A stretch of DNA of 64,000 nucleotides from Arthrobacter sp. PM3 (GCF_003352915.1 NZ_CP022314.1:1426238-1490237), one strand, 5' to 3'; positions 38,089 to 47,711 are shown, counted from the first letter of the stretch. A program made the numbers and translations. Notes: generated by a model from the letters alone, not told the origin.

Positions 38089-39896
38089 TTGGCCCCTTCG
38101 CAATTCGTTGTCGGGGTGGCGGACGGCGTCGGCTTGGCCGCTCCCGGTGCGGCGGTGGCACCGGGTGACGCCGTGGACCCCGGTGAGGCGGTGGCACCGG
38201 CTTTCGCCGTGGAGCCCGGTGTCGCCGTCGGCGACGGCGTGAGGCATTCATCGGCCGGGGCAGTGGTACCGGTCCGCTCAAGGTTCTTGACGATCCGCTG
38301 CGCGTCGTAGAGATCGCGGGCGGGCACGGTCTGGCGCACCCGCTGTTGCGAAAATTCGGGAAGATCGGACATCTTGATATCGGTCACCGCTTCGAGGGTG
38401 GAAAGCTGGATGGGCCCGAGCCGCTGCGAGACCCCATTGAAGATGGCGACGTGCTGATCGTGCTCGCCGATGTAGTAGCGGGTCTGGGTCCAGGCATAGC
38501 CGAGCCACAGTCCGACGGCCAGCAGCGCGACGATGGCGGCGGCAATGGACACGGTGAGCCACCGGCGCGGCCGCCCGGAGGGTTTGATTTCCTCGGCGTC
38601 CTCGCGGGCCTGTTCCGACTTGTGGGTCAGGACGGTGGCCGCGCGGCGGGCCACGGTGCGTCCTGCGATGGACGGGATGGACCCTGATTCGGCGGCTGCG
38701 GCGGCGGCTCCGACGAGTTCGTGGGGACGGCTGGCGAGTTCTTCGCGCAGGACTTCAGCCGAGAGATGTTCACCCAGATGCGGGTCGGTGGTGGTTTCGG
38801 GCTCCTTGGCGGCGTCCGCCGTGCCCGCCTCCTTGCCGTCGCCCGGGAATTTTGCGCCCGGCCCATCCTGGCTCAGGGACGCAGAAGCGGCGGTGGGGGC
38901 AGCAGCCGCGGACCGGCCAGCGGAACCGGTGGCGCCGGCGTCGTTCTTGTCCTTCGGCGCACCGGAGGACCTCGCCGCACCAAGGGTGCTACCGGCCGAG
39001 GACGCCGGCCCTGACCCCGAGCCCGGCCCCGATGCCGAAGCGGCGGCCGGTGCTGATGCCGTGGTGGTCCCCGGCAAGGGGACGACGTCGACGGCGGCGG
39101 TGCTGACGTCGTCGGGAGTCTGCTCGGCGATGTCCAGCATGACCACCGTGACGTTGTCCGGGGCGCCGGCCTCGAGGGTCAGCTCAACGAGGAGGTCGGC
39201 GCACTCCTTCAGGTCCTTCGTTTCGCGGACCGTCCGCTCCACGACGTGGCCGGCCACGTAGTTCAAACCGTCAGAGCACAGCAGCCAGCGTTCCCCGGGC
39301 TGGACGGCCAGGGTATCGAGGTCCAGTTCGGGGCTGGCGTCGACGTCGCCCAGCACGCGCATGAGGACGTTCTTGTGCGGATGCGATTCCGCCTCTTCCG
39401 GGCGGAGCCGGCCTTCGTCGATGAGCCGCTGGACAAACGTGTGGTCGACGCTGACCTGTTCGAACTCGTCGTTGCGCAGGCGGTAAGCGCGTGAGTCGCC
39501 GATATGGGCGAAGTGCAGCTTGCCCTCGGCGAGCAGCAGCGCCGTGACCGTGGTGCCCATCCCGGCGAGCTTGGGATTGATGTGCACCAGCTCGGACAGC
39601 AGGGAGTTGGCCGTCTGGATTTCGTCGGCGAGGACGGTGCCGGCGTCGCCGACGTATTCATCATGGTCAAGGTGGATCATGTCCAGGACGGTTGCCGCCG
39701 AGGCAACATCACCGCCGGCATGGCCGCCCATGCCGTCGGCAACGACGGCCAAATGCCGGCCGACGTACGCGGAGTCGTCGTTCTTGGCACGCACGCGGCC
39801 GACGTCGGAGCGCGCGGCGTAGCGCATGATGAGGGGCCGCTTCGGGGCGGTTGACTTGCCGTCGGCCCTGTCTGCGGGAGAATCCGGGGCAGCCAC
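38085..39896 (-). CDS. pstP: Ser/Thr phosphatase PstP (PP2C family)
   Basis: A metal-dependent PP2C phosphatase that reverses PknA/PknB phosphorylation. 603 residues, GTG start 2 bp after the fhaB stop. The catalytic domain (about 20-265) has RVRAKNDDSAYVG, VVADGMGGHAGGD, AHIGDSRAYRL and GAPDNVTVV. About 265-420 is a long Ala/Ser/Gly-rich insert. One transmembrane helix (WLTVSIAAAIVALLAVGLWLGYAW) precedes an extracellular part with a Pro/Ala/Thr-rich repeated tail (ATPGSTAKAGATASPGS). It exceeds the roughly 514 residues of mycobacterial PstP because of both repeats. Confidence 0.95.
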   Translation of the reverse strand: MAAPDSPADRADGKSTAPKRPLIMRYAARSDVGRVRAKNDDSAYVGRHLAVVADGMGGHAGGDVASAATVLDMIHLDHDEYVGDAGTVLADEIQTANSLLSELVHINPKLAGMGTTVTALLLAEGKLHFAHIGDSRAYRLRNDEFEQVSVDHTFVQRLIDEGRLRPEEAESHPHKNVLMRVLGDVDASPELDLDTLAVQPGERWLLCSDGLNYVAGHVVERTVRETKDLKECADLLVELTLEAGAPDNVTVVMLDIAEQTPDDVSTAAVDVVPLPGTTTASAPAAASASGPGSGSGPASSAGSTLGAARSSGAPKDKNDAGATGSAGRSAAAAPTAASASLSQDGPGAKFPGDGKEAGTADAAKEPETTTDPHLGEHLSAEVLREELASRPHELVGAAAAAAESGSIPSIAGRTVARRAATVLTHKSEQAREDAEEIKPSGRPRRWLTVSIAAAIVALLAVGLWLGYAWTQTRYYIGEHDQHVAIFNGVSQRLGPIQLSTLEAVTDIKMSDLPEFSQQRVRQTVPARDLYDAQRIVKNLERTGTTAPADECLTPSPTATPGSTAKAGATASPGSTASPGATAAPGAAKPTPSATPTTNCEGAK

Positions 39897-39898
39897 GG

Positions 39899-40381
39899 CT
39901 ACGGCCTCAATTCAATGACCGTCTTGCCGATTCTCACGGGGACGCCCAGCTCCACCGGGAGTGCCCGGGTCAGCTGCTGGTCTGCCAGGTATGTGCCATT
40001 GGTGGAGCCGAGGTCCTCGATGAACCAGCGGCTGCCTTGTGGAAACAGGCGGGCGTGGCGGCCCGACGCATAGTCGTCTTCCAGGACGAGGGTGGCTTCC
40101 TGCGCCCGGCCCAGGAGGATCGGGCTTGCGGCCAGGGGGATGGTGGTGCCCTTGAGCGGGCCCTCGGTCACGACGAGCTGCCGGGCCTGCTGCTTGACGG
40201 GCGGGGGAGGGGGCTCGGCGAGGGACGGGTTCTTGCGTACCTGGCGAGCGGTGGGAGCTCCGGCCGCCGCCTTGCGGCCGATCATCAGATCGCGCCGCAT
40301 GGCAGAGACGATGCCGAAGATCATCAGCCAGAGAAGAATAAGGAACCCGAAACGCAGGGCCGTGATGGTTAGTTCGCTCAT
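39899..40381 (-). CDS. fhaB: FHA-domain protein FhaB
   Basis: 160 residues. The N-terminal membrane helix is ALRFGFLILLWLMIFGIVSAM; a linker follows; the FHA domain (about 70-158) has ILLGRAQEATLVLEDDYASGRHARL and DLGSTNGTYLADQQL. It binds phosphothreonine and is a known partner or substrate of the PknA/PknB pathway. It overlaps fhaA by 4 bp. Confidence 0.95.
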   Translation of the reverse strand: MSELTITALRFGFLILLWLMIFGIVSAMRRDLMIGRKAAAGAPTARQVRKNPSLAEPPPPPVKQQARQLVVTEGPLKGTTIPLAASPILLGRAQEATLVLEDDYASGRHARLFPQGSRWFIEDLGSTNGTYLADQQLTRALPVELGVPVRIGKTVIELRP

Positions 40382-41127
40382 GCGCGGCCGCCTGGGGTGG
40401 CGGGCAGTAGGCGGAAGATGATTTTGGTCCGTCCCATCGTGATCGTGGCGCCGTCAGTAAGCTCCGCGCTGCCCACGACCTTCTGGCCGTTGACATAACT
40501 GCCGTTCGTGGAGCCCAGATCGATTGCCTGGGCGGTGCCCGGCCCGGTCCGGATTTCCAGGTGGCGGCGCGAAACACCGGTGTCGTCAATGAGGATGTCC
40601 GCTTCCGAGGACCGTCCCAGGACGATCGATGGAGCGTTGAGAGAGTAGCGCTGGCCGTCGATGTCCAGCACGGGCTGAAGCTGCGAAGGCTGGCGGGCCG
40701 GAGCCGCCGGCACATTTCCGTGCACTCCCTGCCGGGACGGCACGGACGGTGCGGAGGCTTTCTCGGTCCGCGAAGCGATATCGAAACTTCCGGCGCGTTG
40801 TTCGTCGTCGCGGCGGAAGCTGATCCGGACCGGTCCCTGCAGGGTGTAGCCCTGACTGCGGACGTGGTTGATGACGACGTCGCACAGTTCTTCGGCCAGC
40901 GGCGTTCCCCATTCCTGGGCACGCCGGAAATCATCGCTGCTGAGAAGCACGTCAAACACATTGGGCGCCAGCGTGCGGCCCGCGGCGATGGTGATGGCCT
41001 TGTTGTCCACTTCGCTGCGGAGGCGGCTGGCGATTTCGACGGGCTCGACCTGGGCACGGGAACCGGTGGAGAAGACTCCGCGGACGGCCTTTTCGATGCC
41101 GCGCTCGACTTTGTCCAGCAATCCCAT
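40378..41127 (-). CDS. fhaA: FHA-domain protein FhaA (DUF3662)
   Basis: 249 residues. The N-terminal DUF3662 domain (about 1-120) starts MGLLDKVERGIEKAVRGVF. The C-terminal FHA domain (about 160-240) has IVLGRSSEADILIDDTGVSRRHLEI and DLGSTNGSYVNG. It is cytoplasmic, a phosphothreonine reader in the PknB pathway that, in mycobacteria, contacts CwlM/MviN. It heads the operon fhaA-fhaB-pstP-rodA-pbpA-pknA-pknB. Confidence 0.95.
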   Translation of the reverse strand: MGLLDKVERGIEKAVRGVFSTGSRAQVEPVEIASRLRSEVDNKAITIAAGRTLAPNVFDVLLSSDDFRRAQEWGTPLAEELCDVVINHVRSQGYTLQGPVRISFRRDDEQRAGSFDIASRTEKASAPSVPSRQGVHGNVPAAPARQPSQLQPVLDIDGQRYSLNAPSIVLGRSSEADILIDDTGVSRRHLEIRTGPGTAQAIDLGSTNGSYVNGQKVVGSAELTDGATITMGRTKIIFRLLPATPGGRA

Positions 41128-41510
41128 GGTCCCTCTCCTTTCCTGATGGCTGCGGGGCAGCGTTCGTTCCGGAACTCAGTTTCCAACGTTTGCGAGCCCG
41201 CTGTCCGCGGACACTCTTACATCAGATACTACTTGGACAGTCTGGGAATGCCCTCAATGGGCGACGCCGGCCGGGCGCCGGAAGAAGCCGGGAAAACGTC
41301 CTGACGTGCGCGGACATCACCGCGCCGCGGCCTGGCGTGCGGCCCTCGCGGGGTGGATTAACAGGTCTTGAACAGTGCGAAAAGCAGGCGTAGTGGCGGC
41401 CCTGCCGGCTCGATTAGTGTTTTCGCGCAGTTGTCCGTTATGCTTGATCTCGCTGCTTTTACGAGGCGGACGGTCCGGGAATCCGGTCCCTGCCAGGTGA
41501 AAGAAGTTGC
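41128..41510. other. fhaA / tRNA-Leu intergenic region
   Basis: 383 bp between the divergent fhaA operon and tRNA-Leu. It presumably holds the promoter of the kinase operon and of tRNA-Leu. No -35/-10 pair stands out. GCCC-N5-GGGC (about 41249-41262) is a small hairpin. I see no gene in it. Confidence 0.5.
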
Positions 41511-41593
41511 GCGCGAGTGGCGGAACGGCAGACGCGCTGGCTTCAGGTGCCAGTGTCCGAAAGGGCGTGGGGGTTCAAATCCCCCCTCGCGCA
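41511..41593 (+). tRNA. tRNA-Leu (CAG)
   Basis: 83 nt with the long variable arm of a class II tRNA. Acceptor GCGCGAG/CTCGCGC, anticodon stem CTGGC/GCCAG with loop TTCAGGT giving CAG, variable arm TGTCCGAAAGGGCG, T arm GGTTCAAATCC. CCA is not encoded. Confidence 0.97.
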
Positions 41594-41602
41594 CGCAATG
41601 TA

Positions 41603-41638
41603 AAGAACCCCGGTCTTCGGACCGGGGTTCTTTTGTTT
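41603..41638 (+). terminator. Intrinsic terminator of tRNA-Leu
   Basis: AAGAACCCCGGTC and GACCGGGGTTCTT form a 13-bp stem with a TTCG tetraloop, followed by TTTTGTTT. Confidence 0.93.
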
Positions 41639-41734
41639 AACCCGCACCTCTCCCGTCATCTAACCGAGAGTTAACTTCACCGAAACGGGAAAGCGCGGAT
41701 TCCTGAAACAACCGTTTCCTAGGGTCAGTGCCAG

Positions 41735-41757
41735 GCGGCCCCGCGGGGGCCGCTTTT
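41735..41757 (+). terminator. Leader hairpin before the ABC importer genes
   Basis: GCGGCCCC/GGGGCCGC stem, GC loop, then TTTTC, 33 bp before the ATG at 41790. GGTCAG (about 41713) and CTGACC (about 41761) could pair around it, so the leader might form alternative structures. It may be an attenuator for the importer or a stray terminator. It does not match a riboswitch class I know. Confidence 0.55.
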
Positions 41758-41789
41758 CATCTGACCACCTCCCGATTTGGAGAAGTAGA

Positions 41790-42866
41790 ATGACGGCTTT
41801 TGGTTCGGAATTGCGCCCCACCCGCCGGATGCTGCTGGCAGGGATATCGTCGGCGGCGCTCGTGGCCCTCACAGGCTGCGGTGGCGGGACCAATGCCGCA
41901 ACCTCGCCGGCGAGCGGCACGGCCGAAGACCTTGGCACGCTGGAGGTCCAGTTGTCCTGGCTGAAGAACGCGGAATTCGCCGGTGAGTATTTTGCCGACA
42001 GCAAGGGCTATTACAAGGACGCGGGCTTCACGGCCGTCAACCTGATTGCCGGCGGCCCGGGCGGCGCTTCGGCAGAAACCATGGTTCTCTCCGGCAAAGC
42101 CCTGGTAGGCACGTCCTCGCCCGTGGGAGTGGCTCCCGTAGTGCTGAATGAGGGCGCGCCGTTAAAGATCATCGGCTCCACGTACCAGAAGAACCCATTC
42201 ACCATCGTGTCCCTTGCCGGGAAGCCGATTACGGCTCCTGGAGACCTCGTCGGCAGGAAGATCGGGGTGCAGGCGGGCGTCAACGAGACGCTGTTTGATG
42301 CCCTCCTTGAGGTCAACAAGATTGATCCGTCCGCGGTCACGAAGGTTCCTGTACAGTACGACCCCCAGCCGTTGCTGAATGGTGACGTTGAAGGGTTCTT
42401 CGCGTACCTGACCAACGAGGTCCTGACCCTCGAGCTGGGGGGACACAAGACGGCCGTGCTGCCGTTCGCGGACAACGGCCTGCCCTTCATCGCTGAAAGC
42501 TTCGTGGTCACGGAAGATTCCATCCAGAACAAGCGGAAAGAATTGAAAGCCTTCCTGGTAGCCACCATCAAGGGCTGGAAAGACGCGTTGGCGGACCCGG
42601 CGGAATCAGCCAGGCTCGCGGTGGAGGTTTACGGCAAGGAACTCGGCCTCACCCTCGACAAGGAAAAGGCCCAAGCCGAGGCACAGAACAGCAAGCTCGT
42701 TGCCACTCAGGACACGAAGAGCAACGGACTGTTCTCGATTTCCAAAGAGCTCATGGACAGGAACATCGAGATCCTCAAGCTCGCCGGCTACGACACCACC
42801 GCCGAGAAGATCTTCGACACGAGCCTCCTCGAAGAGGTTTATGCCGAAAACCCGACCCTGAAGTAA
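41790..42866 (+). CDS. ABC transporter substrate-binding lipoprotein (NMT1/SsuA-like)
   Basis: 358 residues. The signal peptide has a twin-Arg-like RRMLLAGISSAALVAL followed by the lipobox LTGC; the Cys should be lipid-anchored. The mature protein (VQLSWLKNAEFAGEYFADS) is a periplasmic-binding-protein type 2 fold of the NMT1/THI5-like group (nitrate, sulfonate, taurine, pyrimidine precursors). The ligand cannot be read from sequence. It leads an operon with an ATPase and two permeases. Confidence 0.88.
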   Translation: MTAFGSELRPTRRMLLAGISSAALVALTGCGGGTNAATSPASGTAEDLGTLEVQLSWLKNAEFAGEYFADSKGYYKDAGFTAVNLIAGGPGGASAETMVLSGKALVGTSSPVGVAPVVLNEGAPLKIIGSTYQKNPFTIVSLAGKPITAPGDLVGRKIGVQAGVNETLFDALLEVNKIDPSAVTKVPVQYDPQPLLNGDVEGFFAYLTNEVLTLELGGHKTAVLPFADNGLPFIAESFVVTEDSIQNKRKELKAFLVATIKGWKDALADPAESARLAVEVYGKELGLTLDKEKAQAEAQNSKLVATQDTKSNGLFSISKELMDRNIEILKLAGYDTTAEKIFDTSLLEEVYAENPTLK

Positions 42867-42891
42867 CCCGGCCCGGAGGTGAGCAGGACAT

Positions 42892-43734
42892 ATGACTGAT
42901 CTAAGCACCGCCGCCGTCGCCCATGGCATGTTGTCCGGAACCGGGATTTCGCTCAGCCGGCTGGGCAAGAGCTTCAGCATGGGCCGCAGAAATGTCGTGG
43001 CGTTGGAAGATGCCAACCTGATGACCTCGAAGGGAACGTTCCTGTCCCTGCTGGGGCCCTCAGGATGCGGCAAATCGACCATTCTGCGAATACTGGCCGG
43101 CCTGGAAACTCCCACGGCCGGTCAGGTCACCGTGGACGGCCATACGCCGGCGGAGCTGCGAACCCGCCATGAGCTCGGTATCGCCTTCCAGGATCCGGCC
43201 CTCCTGCCATGGCGAAGCGTGGTCTCCAACATCCGCCTGCCTTTCGAAGTGGCGGGCTTGCCGGTTGACCATGCGATGGTGGACGAACTCGTGGGGCTGA
43301 TCGGCCTCAGGGGGTTCGAAAAGGCCAAACCTGCGCAGCTCTCCGGCGGAATGCGGCAGCGGGTCTCCATTGCCAGGGCGCTGGCCCTCAAACCGTCGGT
43401 GCTCCTGTTGGACGAACCGTTCGGTGCCCTGGATGACATGACGCGCCAGCGGCTCAACCTTGAACTGCTGCGGATCTGGACAGAGAAGCCGGCCACCACC
43501 CTCATGGTCACGCATGGCATCGCGGAGGCGATGTTTCTCTCCGACGTCGTGGCCGTCATGAGTGCACGGCCCGGCAGGATCAAGGAGGTCATCACCGTTG
43601 ACCTGCCCAGGCCAAGGACGCCGGAGATGATGAGGACGCCGGAGTTCCATGCCCTGTGCGACAGGGCGTCGGATCTGCTGTTTGGTGACGCCGGAGCGGC
43701 GCTTGGGGAAGGGGCGTCCATTGACGAGGACTGA
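42892..43734 (+). CDS. ABC transporter ATP-binding protein (SsuB/TauB-like)
   Basis: 280 residues. Walker [13 protein letters not shown]-loop [10 protein letters not shown], signature [15 protein letters not shown], Walker [14 protein letters not shown]-loop THGIAEA. It energises import of the ligand captured by the upstream lipoprotein. The last codons overlap the start of the first permease gene. Confidence 0.94.
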   Translation: MTDLSTAAVAHGMLSGTGISLSRLGKSFSMGRRNVVALEDANLMTSKGTFLSLLGPSGCGKSTILRILAGLETPTAGQVTVDGHTPAELRTRHELGIAFQDPALLPWRSVVSNIRLPFEVAGLPVDHAMVDELVGLIGLRGFEKAKPAQLSGGMRQRVSIARALALKPSVLLLDEPFGALDDMTRQRLNLELLRIWTEKPATTLMVTHGIAEAMFLSDVVAVMSARPGRIKEVITVDLPRPRTPEMMRTPEFHALCDRASDLLFGDAGAALGEGASIDED

Positions 43735-44566
43735 CGCGAAGACAGCGACAACCTCCCGGCCGCTCCCGCAGTGGGCGGCGGCCGGGATCGGCGTGGCTGC
43801 CACGGTTGCGGTCTGGTGGCTGGCCGCCGGAACTGTGCTGGCCGGCGTGGGAGCCGCAGCCGACGGTTCGGGCGGCGCCGTGCCCACACCGGCCGCGGTT
43901 CTCGGCCAACTGGCGAGGGACGGCATCGGCTTCTACTGGCCCAACCTTGTCGTCACGGTCACGGAGGCCTCCACAGGCTATTTCTGGGGCAACGTTGCAG
44001 CCCTCCTGCTCGCCGGCAGCGTACTTGTGATGCCGGGTCTTGAACGGCTGGTCACCCAACTGGCCGTCATCAGCTACTGCCTGCCGATTGTGGCTATCGG
44101 ACCGCTGGCGTTCATCGTGATTGGATCCCCGGCGCGCGGCCAAGCATCGGGAACGGCAGTGCTGCTGGCCGGCATCTCCGTCTTCTTCACTACCGTGGTG
44201 GGAGCCCTGTCGGCGCTTAGGAGCGCAGACAAGTCAAGCCTGGATGTCGTTACCGTCTACGGCGGCGGCCGGTTCCAGCAGTTGATCAAGGTGCAGCTCA
44301 TTTCGGCGCTGCCGGGGATCCTTAATGCGCTCAAGATCGCCGTTCCAGCCGCCGTGCTGGGCGCGATCCTGGGCGAATATGTGGGCGGGGTGGACCGCGG
44401 GGTCGGCCCTGCGCTGGTCAATGCGCAACAGAACCTGGAAATTTCCCGGGCCTGGGGGGTGGCGCTGGTCGCCGGGCTCCTGGCCGGCGCGGGCTACGTC
44501 GTCTTTGCCGTCATCGCAAGGTTCGTCGCGCCTTGGTCTGCAGGACACCGGGGGGCCGCACGATGA
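43721..44566 (+). CDS. ABC transporter permease 1
   Basis: 281 residues from a TTG start at 43721 that overlaps the ATPase gene and has GGGGAAGGGG upstream; an earlier ATG (43649) is possible. About six membrane helices. The permease-ATPase coupling (EAA) loop is [35 protein letters not shown]. It pairs with permease 2; both resemble SsuC/TauC/ThiX. Confidence 0.85.
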   Translation: MTRTDAKTATTSRPLPQWAAAGIGVAATVAVWWLAAGTVLAGVGAAADGSGGAVPTPAAVLGQLARDGIGFYWPNLVVTVTEASTGYFWGNVAALLLAGSVLVMPGLERLVTQLAVISYCLPIVAIGPLAFIVIGSPARGQASGTAVLLAGISVFFTTVVGALSALRSADKSSLDVVTVYGGGRFQQLIKVQLISALPGILNALKIAVPAAVLGAILGEYVGGVDRGVGPALVNAQQNLEISRAWGVALVAGLLAGAGYVVFAVIARFVAPWSAGHRGAAR

Positions 44567-45381
44567 GGACCCGGGCACCGGGCCTCGCCGCCTTCAAAAG
44601 CCTCATTCGCGCAGTCCTGGGGTTGCTCGTCTCGCTGTCAATGGTGCTGCTGCTGTGGGTGGCGCTGCTGAAACTCTTCAACATCTCGCCTTACGTGGGC
44701 AAGGGCCCACTGGATGTCTTCAACTACCTCTTTACCGCTCCGGCATCAGCCGGCAACCGGCAGGCCGTCCTGCAGAACCTCGGCCAGACCATGATTGACG
44801 CCTTTTTCGGGTTTGCCGCCGGGATGGTGGGGGCTGTGGCGGTCGCTGGTGTTTTCGTCCTCTTCCGCGGGGTGGAGCAGGCTTTGATGCCGGTCGCCAT
44901 GCTGCTGCGGTCCGTGCCGCTGGTCGCCTTAGCGCCCATCATCATCCTCATTTTCGGACGGCAGGAACCGGCCGTGGCCGCCATCGGCGGGATCGTGGTG
45001 CTGTTTCCAGCCCTCGTGACAATCGTCTTCGGGCTTCGCTCCGCATCGCCGGCAATGCTGGAGGTCATTGACGTCTACGGCGGCTCCCGGTGGACAGCCC
45101 TCATGAAGGTGGCTTTGCCCGCATCCCTCCCGGCCTTCTTCACCGCCGTCAAAGTCTCCGTTCCGGGAGCGGTCACGGGGGCGCTGCTCGCCGAATGGCT
45201 AGCCACCGGCAACGGGATCGGTTACGCGATCATCTCTGCCGTCTCGCGTGCCAGGAACAACGAGGTCTGGGCGTCGGTTGTGGTGATCACGCTGGTTTCG
45301 ATCATCCTGTACTCGATCGTGGCGCTCCTCGAAGACGCCATGCTGAGGAGGTCCGGGCAGGGGGCGGCGACGGCGGCCTGA
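44563..45381 (+). CDS. ABC transporter permease 2
   Basis: 272 residues. The ATG at 44563 overlaps the permease 1 stop by 4 bp (ATGA). About six membrane helices; EAA loop EVIDVYGGSRWTALMKVALPASLPAFFTAVKVSVP. Two different permeases suggest a heterodimeric channel. It converges on a TetR gene 11 bp downstream. Confidence 0.9.
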   Translation: MRTRAPGLAAFKSLIRAVLGLLVSLSMVLLLWVALLKLFNISPYVGKGPLDVFNYLFTAPASAGNRQAVLQNLGQTMIDAFFGFAAGMVGAVAVAGVFVLFRGVEQALMPVAMLLRSVPLVALAPIIILIFGRQEPAVAAIGGIVVLFPALVTIVFGLRSASPAMLEVIDVYGGSRWTALMKVALPASLPAFFTAVKVSVPGAVTGALLAEWLATGNGIGYAIISAVSRARNNEVWASVVVITLVSIILYSIVALLEDAMLRRSGQGAATAA

Positions 45382-45392
45382 CCGCCGGCCCG

Positions 45393-46133
45393 CTACGCCG
45401 TCCGGAGCGCCCCGAGTCCGGCCATGAGGGCCTCGAGCCCCAGGCTGAAGGCGACGTCGGCCGGCTTGTCCTGGCTTTCCTCGGCCAGGAGTTCGACGGC
45501 GGAGGTGAAATAGGGGGTGGACGCGGCCATGCTGCCCGAATCGAAGATGTCCGCCGGTGCCGTGACGTCGTAGGCCGACCCGAAGATGAAGGACTCCAGG
45601 GCAACGATGGCCGGGATGATCCGTCCCTGCGGGAACCCGGCGCGGTGGAAGCCCGCGCTGACGGCCTCGTACATCGCCAGCGTCTTGGGGGCATCGGCCA
45701 CGGGCAGGACGGCGATGACGGGAATCAGCGGCGTGTGCTTGGAGAAAACGTCACGGTAGCTCCAGGCCCAGTCCCGCACAGCCTGCTCCCAGGGCCCGGA
45801 CTCGAAGGCGGCGACGTCCACGAATGAGGTCAGGTGGTCCTGGACCAGGACCAGCACATCCCGCTTGGAGGAGACGTGGTTGTACAGCGCGGAGGGCGCC
45901 ACGTTGAGGGTCCGCGCCAGGGCGGCCATGGTGAAGCCGTCGTACCCGCTCTTGCCGATCAGTTGCAGGGCTGCCGCCGTGATGCCGGCCTGGTCCAGCA
46001 CGGCCGCAGCCGGCCGGCCCACGCGGCGGCGCGGCTTGGCGGGCGGGCCTTGCGGATCGGCAGGGGCGCTGGTTGTTGCCGTCATTCCGGGCCTTTCGTC
46101 TGGCTCTGCGGGCCGGTTCGTTGGTTCTTCCAT
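45393..46133 (-). CDS. TetR-family transcriptional regulator
   Basis: 246 residues. The DNA-binding domain (about 40-95) has the HTH GFTMAALARTLNVAPSALYNHVSSKRDVL. The C-terminal domain resembles TetR_C-type ligand-binding domains. The N terminus is Pro/Arg-rich; a start at 46085 (MTATTSAP, AAAGG upstream) is an alternative. It diverges from the putrescine-oxidase gene, and a perfect inverted repeat lies in between. Confidence 0.92.
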   Translation of the reverse strand: MEEPTNRPAEPDERPGMTATTSAPADPQGPPAKPRRRVGRPAAAVLDQAGITAAALQLIGKSGYDGFTMAALARTLNVAPSALYNHVSSKRDVLVLVQDHLTSFVDVAAFESGPWEQAVRDWAWSYRDVFSKHTPLIPVIAVLPVADAPKTLAMYEAVSAGFHRAGFPQGRIIPAIVALESFIFGSAYDVTAPADIFDSGSMAASTPYFTSAVELLAEESQDKPADVAFSLGLEALMAGLGALRTA

Positions 46134-46204
46134 TCTGCCCCAACTTTACGGCCGGAATTCTTTCCTAAAGGCTCTTCCCCGATGCGGCGGGAAGGTCTAT
46201 CATT

Positions 46205-46227
46205 CTAAATGAACGGCATTCATTTAG
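46205..46227. promoter_or_regulatory. Putative TetR operator
   Basis: CTAAATGAA-N5-TTCATTTAG is a perfect 9-bp inverted repeat, A+T-rich amid G+C-rich DNA, between the divergent TetR and putrescine oxidase genes. TetR-family operators are commonly short palindromes in such gaps. It probably controls both directions. Confidence 0.8.
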
Positions 46228-46264
46228 TGGTCCGCATCACTCAAGCGGCCACGGAGAGGACACC

Positions 46265-47653
46265 ATGCTGGAACTTGATCGCGACGTCGTCATCGTCGGA
46301 GCGGGCCCCTCCGGGCTCACGGCAGCCCGGGAACTGAAGAAGGCCGGCCTGAGCGTCGCCGTGCTCGAGGCACGCGACCGCGTGGGCGGCCGGACCTGGA
46401 CCGACACCGTTGACGGGGCCGTGCTCGAAATCGGCGGACAGTGGGTTTCGCCGGACCAGACGGCGCTCCTGGCCCTCCTGGAGGACCTTGGACTTCAGAC
46501 CTTTTCCCGCTACCGGGAGGGCAAGTCCGTCTACATCGGCGCGGACGGCAAGCGCACGCTGTACACGGGCGAGACCTTCCCCGTCAGCGAAACCACCGCC
46601 GCCGAAATGGACAAGCTCACGGCCCTGCTGGACTCGCTCGCCGCGGAGATCGGCGCCGAGGAGCCGTGGGCCCACCCCAAGGCGCGCGAGCTGGACACCA
46701 TTTCCTTCCACCACTGGCTGCGGCAGAATTCGGCAGATGAGGAAGCCTGCAACAACATCGGCCTGTTCATCGCCGGCGGCATGCTCACCAAGCCGGCCCA
46801 CGCCTTCTCCGCCCTGCAGGCAGTCCTGATGGCCGCCTCCGCCGGGTCCTTCACCAACCTCACGGATGAAGACTTCATCCTGGACAAGCGGGTTATCGGC
46901 GGGATGCAGCAGGTGTCGCTGCTGCAGGCAGCCGAACTCGGCGACGACGTCGTCCTCGACAGCCCGGTCCGCACCATCCGGTGGGCCGAAGACGCGAGCG
47001 GCGCGCACCGCGTCACCGCCGTCTCCGAACGGGCGGTCGTGAACGCCCGCTTCGTCATCATGGCCGTGCCGCCGAACCTTTACTCCCGGGTCTCCTTCGA
47101 CCCGCCGCTGCCCCGCCGGCAGCACCAGATGCACCAGCACCAGTCGCTCGGCCTGGTCATCAAGGTCCACGCCGTCTACAGCACGCCGTTCTGGCGCGAG
47201 GACGGGCTCTCCGGAACAGCGTTCGGCGCCGGCGCGCTCGTGCAGGAGGTCTACGACAACACCAACCACGAAGATCCGCGCGGCACGCTGGTCGGGTTCG
47301 TCTCGGACGAAAAGGCCGACGCCATGTTCGAACTCAGCGCCGAGGACCGCCGCCGCGCGATCCTCGAATCGATCGCCTCCTTCCTTGGGCCGAAGGCGCT
47401 CGAGCCCGAGGTCTACTTCGAATCCGACTGGGGTTCGGAGGAATGGACCCGAGGCGCCTACGCCGCCAGTTACGACCTCGGCGGCCTGCACCGGTACGGC
47501 CAGGACCAGCTGAAGCCGGTCGGCCCCATCTACTGGTCCTCCTCGGACCTTGCCGCCGAGGGCTACCAGCACGTCGACGGTGCCGTCCGGATGGGCCAGG
47601 CGACGGCGGCCCGGATCGTCGCCGCGGCGGACCGGGCGTCCGTCGCCCCCTAG
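46265..47653 (+). CDS. puo: Putrescine oxidase (flavin monoamine oxidase)
   Basis: It oxidises putrescine with oxygen to 4-aminobutanal, ammonia and hydrogen peroxide. 462 residues. FAD-binding VIVGAGPSGLTAARELKKAG, VLEARDRVGGRTW, and IGGQWVSPDQTALL. The body closely follows the Rhodococcus/Micrococcus putrescine oxidase as I recall it: HAFSALQAVLMAASAGSF, PLPRRQHQMHQHQSLG and GAYAASYDLGG. C-terminal GYQHVDGAVRMGQATA is the FAD-closing motif. It heads the module with a stress protein and APC permease. Confidence 0.92.
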   Translation: MLELDRDVVIVGAGPSGLTAARELKKAGLSVAVLEARDRVGGRTWTDTVDGAVLEIGGQWVSPDQTALLALLEDLGLQTFSRYREGKSVYIGADGKRTLYTGETFPVSETTAAEMDKLTALLDSLAAEIGAEEPWAHPKARELDTISFHHWLRQNSADEEACNNIGLFIAGGMLTKPAHAFSALQAVLMAASAGSFTNLTDEDFILDKRVIGGMQQVSLLQAAELGDDVVLDSPVRTIRWAEDASGAHRVTAVSERAVVNARFVIMAVPPNLYSRVSFDPPLPRRQHQMHQHQSLGLVIKVHAVYSTPFWREDGLSGTAFGAGALVQEVYDNTNHEDPRGTLVGFVSDEKADAMFELSAEDRRRAILESIASFLGPKALEPEVYFESDWGSEEWTRGAYAASYDLGGLHRYGQDQLKPVGPIYWSSSDLAAEGYQHVDGAVRMGQATAARIVAAADRASVAP

Positions 47654-47711
47654 AAAAACCAGTCAGCAATAGCCCGGCAGTTCAGGGCAACGAAGAAAGG
47701 ACGATGGCCAG

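Noticed and set aside
41639..41789. Known riboswitch (TPP or SAM) before the ABC importer
   Set aside because: The conserved motifs of those classes are not present; only a hairpin and a possible outer pairing are seen.
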